In this document: one piece after another, positions 51,811-60,702 of the stretch | Numbering within the stretch: position 1 is the stretch's first letter | Layout of the letters: each line of letters begins with the position of its first letter | NCBI GenBank assembly: GCA_028692715.1 | Contig: JAQUWU010000018.1 | Location: 21,871 to 85,870, forward strand | Direction of reading: 5' to 3' | DNA: 64,000 nt | DNA from: Paludibacter sp. | Lineage (GTDB): Bacteria > Bacteroidota > Bacteroidia > Bacteroidales > Paludibacteraceae | Position numbers and translations under genes: made by a program | The notes under the pieces: generated by a model | The model's database searches: none | What the model saw: the letters and a program-made list of their open reading frames with translations, nothing else | Told to the model about the DNA's origin: nothing

Positions 51811-54465
51811 TTATTTCTTCAGCAGTTTAGCAACTAATCCATTTACTTTTACAATATAAACACCTTGTTGTAAAGAACTAATATTAATCTCTGTTTTTCC
51901 CATAGCTTGTTGTGTAAGCACTAAAGCACCACTTAAATCGTAGATAGAAACAGTAGTTGTATTTTCTCTCAAATCGATTGTAAATCCACTGACAGTAGGA
52001 TTTGGATAAATTGACAAAGTATTTAACGTTGTGTAACTTAGATTTGTCTCCAGGTTTGTTTTAAAACTAACTTCAGCTCCATAGTTTGTACCGACACTAT
52101 TCGTTGCATAAGCACGTACATAATAAGTAGTATTAGCCGACAAACCGGTTATTGAACTTGTAAAAGCACCGGTTGTAGATTTTGCTCCTTGCGTTGTTTT
52201 TGTACTTAATGCCACTGTTGGATTTGTTGATGTATTCCAAACCATTCCAAATTGTGTTGGATTTGGTACTCCCAAATAAGTTACATTTCCGTTTCCTGTT
52301 GCGGTGGTTGTTGTAATGTTAGAAACTGTTTGGGTGGTTACCGCTGCCTTTACAACACCATTACCTTGAATGCTAAAGTTGTAACTGCTTTCATCGGCAT
52401 CGGTATTAGCTATAGATACAATTGCATTTCGCACACCAGTGGTGGTAGGGGCGAACCTCACTACAAATTGTGTGTTACCAGCAGGTGTTAAGGTACTAGA
52501 GCTTGGTTGGCTTGTAATCGTAAAGTCACTTGCGTGGGTTCCACTTATACTCACCAATGGATTTCCTGTTAGATATAAGCTACCAGAACCAGTGTTTTTT
52601 ATGGTAAATGTTATATCAACAAAGCTGGAACTTACAACTTGCTCGCCAAAATTTGTTTTGTCAGAAATACTAGGTGTATTATCTCCATTTACTATCTCTA
52701 CCGCATTGCCCTCAACACGTATCTCAGGTTCACTAACTGTAATAATTGGATTTCCAGCACCAGTGGTTTCTATGGTCCACTCAATTGAGCTAGGAAATGT
52801 TTTTTCAGATTTGGACTGAAAATAAGCATCGTCGTTGTCTAATAAATCAGTATCTATATTCCAAAATCGTCCTACTGTTCTGTATTGGTCGTTGTAGATA
52901 TAGTAGTTTATTGTGGCATGTTTCCAATATGGCATTTCATAGATTAAACCTTGATACACATAAGTGCCATTAGCCTCAGAGGGAGTTGTGATACCTGTTA
53001 CGTTTATATCTTTGGGCGAAACGGCATCTCCCTGTATTTTAAAATTGTAAACGGCTTCATCTCTATCGTTAGTATTAAGTGTAACAATGGCTGTCTTTGT
53101 ACCAATGGTTGTTGGGTCAAAGCTAATTTCGAATGTTGTAGTATTGTTTGATGAAATTGTAGTACTACCTGGCTGCGCACTCACGTAAAAATCAGCTGCA
53201 TCTACACCACTAATTGTAACAAGGGGACTGCCCGACAATGTCAAATTAGCATTTCCTGAGTTTTCTATGGTGAAAGTACGAGTTCTATTACCTGTTGTTT
53301 GCACATCGATAGCACCAAAGTTGGTATAATTATCAAATGTGGCTGTAGCACTTTCATCAGCAATTGATGCTGTATTAGCTTTAATATCTATCTCAGGAAT
53401 AGGGGCACCGGCAGTTATAAATGGCGTACCAGTCGACACATTGCCAATGTTTGAGTTATTTGTCCACCCGGTTAAACTAATTGGAGTGAAATTTTCGGAG
53501 CTGATATAAAATTGAAAATCATTATCTGTATCAATAAGGTTAGCATCAATGTTCCAAAATCTACCTCCAGGTATCTGGTTTTGATTGAAAAGGTAATAGT
53601 TTTGAGTTTCGTGTTTCCAATATTCAAAATTATTTAATACACCTTGGTGGATGTATAAGCCATTGGCTGCTGCCGGAGTGCTAATGCCTGAAACCGTTAA
53701 ATTGCTAGGCGTAAATCCATAACCATGAATCCAAAACGTTGTACTGCCCTCATCCAAATCATTATTGGTAATAGTTACTATAGCCTTGCGTTCGCCTATG
53801 GCAGAGGGATTAAAATCGATGGTAAACACGGTACTTCCTGCACTAGCTACGGTTGCACTTGGCGAAGTACTGATGCTAAAATCAGCAGCATTAACACCAC
53901 TAAGACTTACGTTACTAATAGATAAAGGTGCACCACCAAGATTTTGAATGGTATAAGTGCGTGAGGTGGTACCTGAGCTAACATTAACAGAGCCAAATTT
54001 AGTATGGTCTGTAAAAGTAGGGGTAATGTCACCACTTACAATTTCTAAACCATTACCTTTTAGTACAATTTCGTTCACAAGGGGTGCAGCGGCCTCTGTA
54101 ATAACAGGTGTACCTATACCTCCATTAAAAACGAACCAGTCGGTTATTCCAACCGGAGATGCTGCGGCTGTTGGTACAGAACAGATAAAAAATGCATCAT
54201 TCATGTCATCTGTGTCATCATCAATATTCCAATAGCGCTCACCATTATAATCATCGTTATAGATATAGTAAATATTTCCGCCATTAATAAGCTTCCACGA
54301 TTTGTAGCTGTATAAATCAGTTTGCTCAATGTATGTGCCATTGGCGGTAATGGGGTAGGTAATTCCAGCCACATGCAAATCAGAAGCTGTGGCGGTACTC
54401 GTATAAGTTACAAACAGCAATAAAATACCGATGTAACTCCAATTCTTATTAAATATATGTTTCAT
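51811..54465 (-). CDS. T9SS surface protein with three repeats of an unnamed module plus HYDIN-like domains
   Basis: An 884-residue protein with signal peptide (1-27). An 80-95-residue module (NGxYxxQ, YWKHxxxNYYIYN, GRFWNIDxDLxDxDDAYF) occurs three times, at about 28-122, 254-350 and 485-573. Each is followed by a choice-of-anchor D/HYDIN-like domain (about 132-250, 357-480, 580-703; for example FTIDFNPSAIGERKAIVTITN). Then come a fibronectin-like domain (about 710-800) and a type A T9SS domain (LSIYPNPTVSGF, LQQGVYIVKVNG). It should be an extracellular, surface-attached adhesin-like protein. The repeat module is not one I can name. Confidence 0.88.
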   Translation of the reverse strand: MKHIFNKNWSYIGILLLFVTYTSTATASDLHVAGITYPITANGTYIEQTDLYSYKSWKLINGGNIYYIYNDDYNGERYWNIDDDTDDMNDAFFICSVPTAAASPVGITDWFVFNGGIGTPVITEAAAPLVNEIVLKGNGLEIVSGDITPTFTDHTKFGSVNVSSGTTSRTYTIQNLGGAPLSISNVSLSGVNAADFSISTSPSATVASAGSTVFTIDFNPSAIGERKAIVTITNNDLDEGSTTFWIHGYGFTPSNLTVSGISTPAAANGLYIHQGVLNNFEYWKHETQNYYLFNQNQIPGGRFWNIDANLIDTDNDFQFYISSENFTPISLTGWTNNSNIGNVSTGTPFITAGAPIPEIDIKANTASIADESATATFDNYTNFGAIDVQTTGNRTRTFTIENSGNANLTLSGSPLVTISGVDAADFYVSAQPGSTTISSNNTTTFEISFDPTTIGTKTAIVTLNTNDRDEAVYNFKIQGDAVSPKDINVTGITTPSEANGTYVYQGLIYEMPYWKHATINYYIYNDQYRTVGRFWNIDTDLLDNDDAYFQSKSEKTFPSSIEWTIETTGAGNPIITVSEPEIRVEGNAVEIVNGDNTPSISDKTNFGEQVVSSSFVDITFTIKNTGSGSLYLTGNPLVSISGTHASDFTITSQPSSSTLTPAGNTQFVVRFAPTTTGVRNAIVSIANTDADESSYNFSIQGNGVVKAAVTTQTVSNITTTTATGNGNVTYLGVPNPTQFGMVWNTSTNPTVALSTKTTQGAKSTTGAFTSSITGLSANTTYYVRAYATNSVGTNYGAEVSFKTNLETNLSYTTLNTLSIYPNPTVSGFTIDLRENTTTVSIYDLSGALVLTQQAMGKTEINISSLQQGVYIVKVNGLVAKLLKK

Positions 54466-54573
54466 GATTCAATTTAGTATGTTAAATGCAATGATACGTA
54501 TAAATTTTCGCCTTCTATACAAGGTTGCAAGATACTAGTAATGTATAAGTACATCATTTACCAACCTTTTATT

Positions 54574-55248
54574 TTAGTTCCGAGATGGATAGATGCCATT
54601 AAGACAAATGATGTAATTGATACCTATAACTGGCTGTACAATATTTATTGGTTGATTTCCACCGGTATTACCCACTACTATTTGGCCACTTACATTGGTT
54701 TCTGTTTCGCCCGTTTTAAGGGTGATATCTGGTGTGGCGTTATTGTATAATACTGGTCCGCCACTACGGCCAGTGCCTGTTGCAGCGAGTGTGGTGGCGC
54801 CACCTTGTCCGGCTACAGATGAAGTGCCAACTGTAGAACTGGCTTTAAGAGTTGCTGTTGCGTTGTCTAAAGTTGCTGTATGGGTGTGCACCGGCAATTG
54901 AGTTGTTGAGAGAACAATATTTTCACTCCCTGCTTTTTGTCCCAGTTGATAAGTTGATAAACCGGGTGCGGTGCCCGGTTGTACTACTGCACGACCTCTT
55001 AAATCGGGTAGAGCAAAGGTAGTTCTTCCATCTCCACCGTAAGTCGTGCCTAGGATTGAGAAAAGCGATTGGTATTGTTGAATGGGCATTAGCTGACCTT
55101 CGCAAAACGCCCAGTCTCTAGGTGCAAAATTACCTGCAAAAAGGCGTATTTCACCAATATAACCCTCTTGTGCTTTTGTGGTGTTTGGTATTAAAAAAAG
55201 CAAAGTCAGGGCAAACATTATTTTAAGAAGTTTATTATTTTTCATCAT
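54574..55248 (-). CDS. Phage tail-collar domain protein (MdpB/microcystin-dependent protein-like)
   Basis: A 224-residue protein with an export signal (about 2-26, ending NTTKAQ) then the tail-collar domain: GYIGEIRLFAGNFAPRDWAFCEGQ, IQQYQSLFSILGTTYGGDG and FALPDLRGRAVVQPG, with a Thr/Ala/Gly-rich shaft and the C-terminal INIVQPVIGINYIICLNGIYP. The fold is that of short phage tail fibres, but isolated exported forms are frequent in Bacteroidetes and are not prophage markers. It lies 108 bases upstream of the large T9SS gene on the same strand, so the two may form an operon of surface proteins. Confidence 0.9.
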   Translation of the reverse strand: MMKNNKLLKIMFALTLLFLIPNTTKAQEGYIGEIRLFAGNFAPRDWAFCEGQLMPIQQYQSLFSILGTTYGGDGRTTFALPDLRGRAVVQPGTAPGLSTYQLGQKAGSENIVLSTTQLPVHTHTATLDNATATLKASSTVGTSSVAGQGGATTLAATGTGRSGGPVLYNNATPDITLKTGETETNVSGQIVVGNTGGNQPINIVQPVIGINYIICLNGIYPSRN

Positions 55249-55363
55249 GCTTATTTTTAATGAATTTATTATTCTGTTTTTTTTTTGGCATTGTCCAACT
55301 TATTGATATATATAAAAGGATTAATTTCCGGTTGGGAATGATCCCTGGGTACAACAGATGTAA

Positions 55364-55459
55364 TTAAGGAGCTTGTATTTTCACATTCGTTAAGGCTATT
55401 AGAAGTAAAGCTAAAATCCATACTCGCTTTAGATGAATAACCCATAGATTTTTTTTCAT
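55364..55459 (-). CDS. Orphan signal-peptide-like short ORF
   Basis: A 31-residue frame from ATG at 55459: MKKNLWVIHLKRVWILALLL then IALTNVKIQAP and TAA. It has a lysine-rich head, a hydrophobic core and an Ala-x-Ala-like end, like a complete signal peptide with nothing after it. It may be the head of a decayed exported protein or a short leader. It lies about 115 bases before the tail-collar gene. Confidence 0.35.
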   Translation of the reverse strand: MKKNLWVIHLKRVWILALLLIALTNVKIQAP

Positions 55460-55616
55460 TGTTGAAATTAATTTATAGGTTTATATCGTAACACAATTCA
55501 TTATGATAGTTTGTTTATGAATTTAATATGAAAACGGGTAGTTGTTTTGTAACTACAGACTCTCTTTAAGCATCCCATTATTATTGCTATATATTTTAAT
55601 ATTGATGCATTACATA
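55460..55616. other. Non-coding gap
   Basis: AT-rich, no gene or element recognised. Confidence 0.3.
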
Positions 55617-55880
55617 TCATTGAGTGGATACAGTAATCAAAATTATTCTATGATAATTAAATCTAATATAATAACTAATAATGCTAATGAATGCAAATAT
55701 AAACAAAAAAGGCAGAACCTCATCGTCTGCCTTATTTTTTTTGCGGTTATATTGCTTTTTGCTTTCCATAACCTTTCGATAGTTAATCGATTTCCCATGT
55801 GTTTGAATTTCTTCTTCCCGGCTTTGCTTTCGAGCTGCTTTTACCTGCTCCACAACGGAGTTTTTCTTTTTTTGTTTCAT
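55617..55880 (-). CDS. Small basic Bacteroidetes protein with a probable read-through tail
   Basis: From ATG at 55880 (MKQKKKNSVVEQVKAARKQS) the first 50 residues are highly charged (SREEEIQTHGKSINYRKVME, SKKQYNRKKNKADD), the style of a short conserved basic protein of Bacteroidetes of about 50-60 residues. The frame then continues through a terminator hairpin as EVLPFLFIFAFISIISYY, a hydrophobic run encoded by terminator and AT-rich DNA. The ancestral stop codon was probably lost. An upstream in-frame ATG at 55925 would add 15 unlikely residues. Confidence 0.55.
   Translation of the reverse strand: MKQKKKNSVVEQVKAARKQSREEEIQTHGKSINYRKVMESKKQYNRKKNKADDEVLPFLFIFAFISIISYYIRFNYHRIILITVSTQ
55706..55740. 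terminator. Terminator hairpin inside the small basic gene
   Basis: AAGGCAGA (55709-55716) pairs with TCTGCCTT (55726-55733) around a 9-base loop. Read leftwards it is followed by TTTTTTG, read rightwards by ATTTTTTT, so it works on either strand. Confidence 0.75.
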
Positions 55881-55920
55881 TTGTTTTAGAACTAAGATAT
55901 TAGAATCAAGATTTTTAATT

Positions 55921-56078
55921 ATCACATCATCACATTACCACATCATCACATCATCACATCAACACATCATCACATCATCACATCATCACATCAACACATC
56001 ATCACATCATCACATCATCACATCAACACATCAACACATCAACACATCAACACATCAACACATCAACACATCATCACC
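55921..56078. repeat. 9-nt tandem repeat overlapping the 3' end of tsaE
   Basis: About 17 copies of CACATCATC or CACATCAAC, with one degenerate unit near 55933. The two variants are mixed and the right part is uniform CACATCAAC. The last 16 bases overlap tsaE and supply its final codons (VMMC) and the TGA stop. Copy number is likely to vary between strains. Confidence 0.9.
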
Positions 56079-56476
56079 TTTCTTTTCCCATTCTCCATTT
56101 CTTCAATATCCACATTTACGATTGAATCGGGTAGGATAGAAGCTATATTTTCTGACCATTCGATAAAACAAAGATTACCGCTGTATAAATATTCTTCTGC
56201 TCCTAAATCCAGCGCTTCTTGAATTTTATTAATTCTGTAACAATCGAAATGATATATGATCCTGCCATCCGCAGCCTCGTATTCATTAACTATTGAGAAA
56301 GTGGGTGAGTTAACAGTTTCCTGTACACCCATTGTTTCACAAATAGCTTTTATAAAAGTAGTTTTGCCGGCACCCATTTTTCCGTTAAAGGCAAAAACTG
56401 TTCGATCGCTAATTTGGTCGATAAATTGTTGGGCAGCCTCCTGAATAGTTTTTATTGATTTAATTTCTAAAATCAT
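56063..56476 (-). CDS. tsaE: tRNA threonylcarbamoyladenosine biosynthesis ATPase TsaE
   Basis: A 137-residue protein with P-loop NGKMGAGKTTFIKAI, TVNSPTFSIVNEYEA and YHFDCYRIN, then LGAEEYLYSGNLCFIEWSENI. TsaE binds the TsaBD complex and its ATPase activity resets the enzyme that makes t6A37 in ANN-decoding tRNAs. The last residues are encoded by the adjoining 9-nt repeat, so the C-terminus may differ from that of relatives. It is followed upstream by uvrC on the same strand. Confidence 0.94.
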   Translation of the reverse strand: MILEIKSIKTIQEAAQQFIDQISDRTVFAFNGKMGAGKTTFIKAICETMGVQETVNSPTFSIVNEYEAADGRIIYHFDCYRINKIQEALDLGAEEYLYSGNLCFIEWSENIASILPDSIVNVDIEEMENGKRKVMMC

Positions 56477-56482
56477 AATATT

Positions 56483-56574
56483 TACCCCTATCCCCTAAAG
56501 GGGAATTGAATTAGTTAATTTGTTTTTATCTCTAAGATTTTATTTTAAGTCCCCTTTAGGGGATTTAGGGGTTC
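56483..56574. repeat. Paired CCCCTAA/GGGG palindromic element, copy 4
   Basis: CCCCTATCCCCTAAAGGGG (56485-56503) and the inverted CCCCTTTAGGGGATTTAGGGG (56551-56571) flank a short AT-rich spacer. It fills the gap between tsaE and uvrC. Confidence 0.85.
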
Positions 56575-56618
56575 TCTATTTACCTGCAAAGATACAGTTA
56601 TTTTTAAATATTCAATTC

Positions 56619-58436
56619 TCAGGGCTTCAAATCCACATTAAAATGCTTGTAAATTATTGATCCTCTGTTACTTCCAGCAATATCAACTAGTTCATCTAAT
56701 TGAGCATTTCGAATACGTTTTACGCTCTTAAAATGCATAATTAAGTCCTTTTTCGTTTTTTCACCAATTCCTGGGATTGCATCGAGTTCCGATGCTACTT
56801 GCGTCTTACTTCTTTTGTCGCGATGGAAGGTGATGGCAAAACGATGAACTTCATCCTGCATAGATGCCAAAAGTCTAAATAATGGATCGTTAATTTTCAA
56901 ACCAATTTCTTTAGGAGGAAAACCAAAGAGTAATTCGCGTGTATGATGCTTGCTATCTTTTGCTAATCCTGCAATTGGAATGTTAATTTGTAATTCATCC
57001 TCTATTACCTGACGAATAACTTCCATTTGTCCGATTCCACCGTCGGCAATAATTAAATCAGGCAAAACTGTTTCTTCTGATAACATTCTTGAATATCTCC
57101 TGCGAACTACTTCTTTCATGGATGCATAATCGTCAGGACCAACCACAGTTTTAATATTGTATTTTCTATAGTCTTTCTTCGATGGTTTGGCTTTTTTGAA
57201 AACGACACATGCAGCTACTGCATCGGTGCCTGAGATATTCGAATTATCAAAGCATTCGATATTCATGGGTGGTTTTTCCATGTGTAAAGCCTCCTGAATA
57301 CTTTTTAATAATTGTATAGCACGTTGATCCGGATTAAGTTTTTCTGCTTGTTTTAGTTTGTCTAGTTTATATTGTCTGACATTTTGCAGGGCTAAATCAA
57401 GTAATTTCTTTCGATCACCCCGCTGAGGAATGACAATAGTAGCATCTTTAAAAGTGTAATTAATTTCAAAAGGAACTACTATTTCTTTCGAATTACTTTT
57501 CAACTTTTCACGGAGTTCAACAATAGCTAAAGCCAGAATGTCAGACTTTTCTTCCTCTAATCGTTTTTTATATTCAATGGTGTAACCCTGAATTATCGAT
57601 CCCTTTGAAATGCGTAAAATATTTACAAATGCTGCATTATCGTTTTCATCATAAGCAAATACATCAGTGTTTGCAACAACGGTGTTAGCAACTATTGATT
57701 TTGATTTGTAATTTTCTATTAAATCATATTTTATTTTTATTTGATGCGCTTCTTCAAATTTATATTCAGTAGCTAATTGTTGCATTTGCTGAAGCAAAAC
57801 TTTGCTTATTTCGTTCGCATCTCCTTGAATTATTTGGCGAACTTGTTCAATAATCATTTTATATTCTTCTTCACTTTGCTTGTTTTCACAAGGTCCATAA
57901 CACTTATGAATATGATATTGCAAACAAACTTTGAATTTTCCTGTATTAATATTCTCTTTTGTCAAAGGTAACCGACAAGTTCGAATAGGGAATAGATCGT
58001 GAATAATTTCCAGTAAAGAATTAATCGTATAATTTGAACTATAGGGTCCAAAATATGTTCCACCATTTTTATAAATATTTCTAGTTTTGAAAATACGTGG
58101 AAATGGTTCATTAGTAATACAGATACTCGGATAGGTTTTTCCATCCTTTAATAATACATTGTAACGAGGTTGATATTGTTTAATTAGATTGTTTTCTAAA
58201 AGAAGTGCATCTTCTTCAGTTTCTACAACAATATATTTCAAGGAAGCAATGTTTTTTACAAGAACATTTGTTTTAGTTTGCTCGTGTGTTTTATTAAAAT
58301 AGGAGGCAACTCTTTTTTTTAAATTTTTAGCTTTACCTACATAAATGATTTCATCATTTACATTATAGTACTGATAAACCCCTGGCTTGTCCGGAAGTGA
58401 ATCCACTTGATCTTTTAATGTACTTGAAGTTTTCAT
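56619..58436 (-). CDS. uvrC: UvrABC system protein C (excinuclease subunit)
   Basis: A 605-residue protein with all UvrC domains: GIY-YIG nuclease (KPGVYQYYNVNDEIIYVGKA, 16-95), Cys-rich segment (CLQYHIHKCYGPC), UVR motif (EYKFEEAHQIKIKYDLI, about 215), RNase H-like nuclease (IECFDNSNISGTDAVAACVV and IADGGIGQM) and C-terminal helix-hairpin-helix pair (AIPGIGEKTKKDLIMHF). It makes the two incisions of nucleotide excision repair with UvrA and UvrB. Length and motifs are complete. Confidence 0.97.
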   Translation of the reverse strand: MKTSSTLKDQVDSLPDKPGVYQYYNVNDEIIYVGKAKNLKKRVASYFNKTHEQTKTNVLVKNIASLKYIVVETEEDALLLENNLIKQYQPRYNVLLKDGKTYPSICITNEPFPRIFKTRNIYKNGGTYFGPYSSNYTINSLLEIIHDLFPIRTCRLPLTKENINTGKFKVCLQYHIHKCYGPCENKQSEEEYKMIIEQVRQIIQGDANEISKVLLQQMQQLATEYKFEEAHQIKIKYDLIENYKSKSIVANTVVANTDVFAYDENDNAAFVNILRISKGSIIQGYTIEYKKRLEEEKSDILALAIVELREKLKSNSKEIVVPFEINYTFKDATIVIPQRGDRKKLLDLALQNVRQYKLDKLKQAEKLNPDQRAIQLLKSIQEALHMEKPPMNIECFDNSNISGTDAVAACVVFKKAKPSKKDYRKYNIKTVVGPDDYASMKEVVRRRYSRMLSEETVLPDLIIADGGIGQMEVIRQVIEDELQINIPIAGLAKDSKHHTRELLFGFPPKEIGLKINDPLFRLLASMQDEVHRFAITFHRDKRSKTQVASELDAIPGIGEKTKKDLIMHFKSVKRIRNAQLDELVDIAGSNRGSIIYKHFNVDLKP

Positions 58437-58486
58437 AGTGTCTGCTAACCCTCCTGTAGTAATTAGTTTGTGGGTTTATTCTCTTT

Positions 58487-58605
58487 TGTTCCAAGTGGAA
58501 CGTGTAGCTTTTGTTTGATAACTAATATAGATTGTTTCACGTGGAACAATTGGTCTCTTGTCTTGAAAGTGCGTAATCTAAAACGGTAATGTTCCACATG
58601 GAACA
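58487..58605. promoter_or_regulatory. Cluster of three parS-like palindromes
   Basis: Three 16-base sites lie between uvrC and mnmG: TGTTCCAAGTGGAACG (58487-58502), TGTTTCACGTGGAACA (58533-58548) and TGTTCCACATGGAACA (58590-58605). The middle one matches the common ParB site TGTTTCACGTGAAACA in 15 of 16 positions. They may load ParB for chromosome segregation, or may be an operator for mnmG. Confidence 0.75.
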
Positions 58606-58636
58606 TTCTTATTTCCATTTATGCGATAGAGGTATT

Positions 58637-60511
58637 TTACCTCCCCATCATTACCAATAAGATGTTTACATCACTGGGAGAAATACCCGGTATACGGCTT
58701 GCCTGTCCAATTGTTTCGGGAGCAATCCGAGTTAGTTTTTGACGAGCTTCAGTCGAAAGTGAATGCATCGAATTGTAATCTATATGCTTATTGATTGGAA
58801 TATGTTCCAACCGAAGCAGTTTTTCTGCAATTAATTTCTCCCGTTCAATGTACCCTTCGTATTTTAAAAGTACTTCTGAAGCTTCAATAATTTCTTCTTT
58901 TCGACTGGAAATAGCTTCTATTTTCTGTTTTAGAGCAGGGACAACTTCGGCTAAATCAGAAATGCCAATTTGTGGACGAAGAATTAAATCACTTAATTTG
59001 CTGCCTTGTTTTAATTCGGAAGAATCTTTTGAAGCTAAAAAGTCATTTATGTTTGCGGGTTTAATGGAATAACTTTTGATGAAATCAGTAAGAATAGCCT
59101 GATTGTCTTTTTTCCTATTGAGTTGATTGTATCGGTTTTTGGTTGCTAAACCAAGATTATATCCTTTTTCAGTCAAACGTAAATCAGCATCATCTTGTCG
59201 AAGCAGTAATCTGTATTCTGCACGAGAAGTAAACATTCGGTAAGGCTCGTCTACTCCCTTAGTAACTAAATCGTCGATAAGAACGCCAATATATGCTTCA
59301 TTGCGCGCCAGAGTAAAAGCTTCGCCGCCGTGACAATTTATATGCGCATTTACACCCGCAACCAATCCTTGTCCTCCAGCTTCTTCATATCCGGTAGTTC
59401 CATTTACCTGCCCTGCAAAGAAAAGATTTTTAATTCGTTTCGTTTCGAGCGTATGTTTTAATTGTGTTGGATCAAAAAAGTCATACTCAATAGCATAACC
59501 AGGACGATAAAGTTGTGCTTTTTCTAATCCGATTATGGTATGAATTGCATCAATCTGAACTTGAAGTGGGAGAGAGGATGAAAAACCATTTAAATAGTAT
59601 TCCTGAGAATTGACTCCTTCTGGTTCGAGGAATAATTGGTGTGAAATCTTATCGGCGAAAGTTATAATTTTAGTCTCAATACTTGGACAGTATCGTGGTC
59701 CTATACTTTGAATCTGTCCGTTGAAAAGAGGAGAAAATTTCAATCCCTTCCGTAATTCATCATGTGTGATTTCGTTGGTAAAAGTAATCCAACAACTTTT
59801 CTGTTCTAACTCGCGTTTAGATTCTTCGAGAAAAGAAAATTTATGAAAGTCATCTTCCCCGATTTGTTCGGACATTTTATTGAAATCAATTGTCCTTCCA
59901 TCAATTCTGCAGGGAGTACCCGTTTTCATTCTATCGGTGATGAAACCGATAGATTTTAATTGTTCTGTAATTCCTAAAGATGCCGGTTCTGAAACCCTAC
60001 CGCCTTTCAATTGTTTATTACCAAAATGCATTAAACCGCCCAGGAAAGTTCCTGCGGTGAGAATGACACATTTTGCTTTCATTTCTACTCCAAGAGCCGT
60101 AATAACTCCTGTAACGGTACCATTTTCAATGATTAGTTGATTAACCGTGTCCTGCCAAATATAAAGATTTGGCGTATTGGATAGCGTATGAATCCATTGT
60201 TTGATAAATTCCTGTCGGTCACTTTGAGAACGTGGACTCCACATGGCAGGTCCTTTTGATCGGTTGAGCATGCGAAATTGAATGGCAGATCTATCAGTTA
60301 CAATTCCCATTTGACCGCCAAGAGCATCAATTTCACGCACAATTTGTCCTTTTGCAATGCCACCCACTGCGGGGTTGCAGCTCATCTGACCAATTTTATT
60401 CATGTCCATGGTAATGAGCAGCGTTTTTGAACCCATATTTGCTGCAGCAGCAGCAGCTTCGTTACCGGCATGTCCTGCACCAATTACTATTACGTCGTAT
60501 TTAAAATCCAT
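58637..60511 (-). CDS. mnmG: tRNA uridine 5-carboxymethylaminomethyl modification enzyme MnmG (GidA)
   Basis: A 624-residue FAD enzyme: VIVIGAGHAGNEAAAAAANM at the N-terminus, MSCNPAVGGIAKGQIVREID, TGTFLGGLMHFG, GYEEAGGQGLVAGVNA and the helical C-terminus (ALSTEARQKLTRI-type, about 540-624). With MnmE it installs cmnm5 at U34 of several tRNAs. No mnmE lies next to it. The MnmH/SelD genes at 33-35 kb act on the same nucleotide. The parS-like cluster lies just after its stop codon. Confidence 0.97.
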   Translation of the reverse strand: MDFKYDVIVIGAGHAGNEAAAAAANMGSKTLLITMDMNKIGQMSCNPAVGGIAKGQIVREIDALGGQMGIVTDRSAIQFRMLNRSKGPAMWSPRSQSDRQEFIKQWIHTLSNTPNLYIWQDTVNQLIIENGTVTGVITALGVEMKAKCVILTAGTFLGGLMHFGNKQLKGGRVSEPASLGITEQLKSIGFITDRMKTGTPCRIDGRTIDFNKMSEQIGEDDFHKFSFLEESKRELEQKSCWITFTNEITHDELRKGLKFSPLFNGQIQSIGPRYCPSIETKIITFADKISHQLFLEPEGVNSQEYYLNGFSSSLPLQVQIDAIHTIIGLEKAQLYRPGYAIEYDFFDPTQLKHTLETKRIKNLFFAGQVNGTTGYEEAGGQGLVAGVNAHINCHGGEAFTLARNEAYIGVLIDDLVTKGVDEPYRMFTSRAEYRLLLRQDDADLRLTEKGYNLGLATKNRYNQLNRKKDNQAILTDFIKSYSIKPANINDFLASKDSSELKQGSKLSDLILRPQIGISDLAEVVPALKQKIEAISSRKEEIIEASEVLLKYEGYIEREKLIAEKLLRLEHIPINKHIDYNSMHSLSTEARQKLTRIAPETIGQASRIPGISPSDVNILLVMMGR

Positions 60512-60661
60512 TTTTTTTTATTTACAATATAGAAATTTACGATTTACGATGGCGTAAACCGAACCATAATAACACCAACCTTGCAACTAATGTTTTGGGC
60601 TGCAAAGTTATAAAATTGTAAGGACATTTAAAGCCAAGGTGAGAAAGAATGTGTAGTATTA

Positions 60662-60695
60662 CAAAAAAGGGTGACAATTTTAATTGTCACCCTTT
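60662..60695 (-). terminator. Terminator after the LacZ-type gene
   Basis: AAAGGGTGACAATT and AATTGTCACCCTTT form a perfect 14-bp stem with a 2-base centre (60666-60695). On the minus strand it is followed by TTTTGT, directly after the GH2 stop codon. Confidence 0.9.
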
Positions 60696-60702
60696 CAATT
60701 TA

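Noticed and set aside
54541-54750. Plus-strand ORFs over the tail-collar and T9SS genes (54541-54901 and 52252-54235)
   Set aside because: They lie antisense to well supported genes and have no recognisable features.
54574-55248. Prophage
   Set aside because: The tail-collar protein has an export signal and no other phage genes surround it.
55921-56078. CRISPR or protein-coding repeat
   Set aside because: The unit is only 9 bases without spacers and no long frame with a start covers it. It is a simple tandem repeat.
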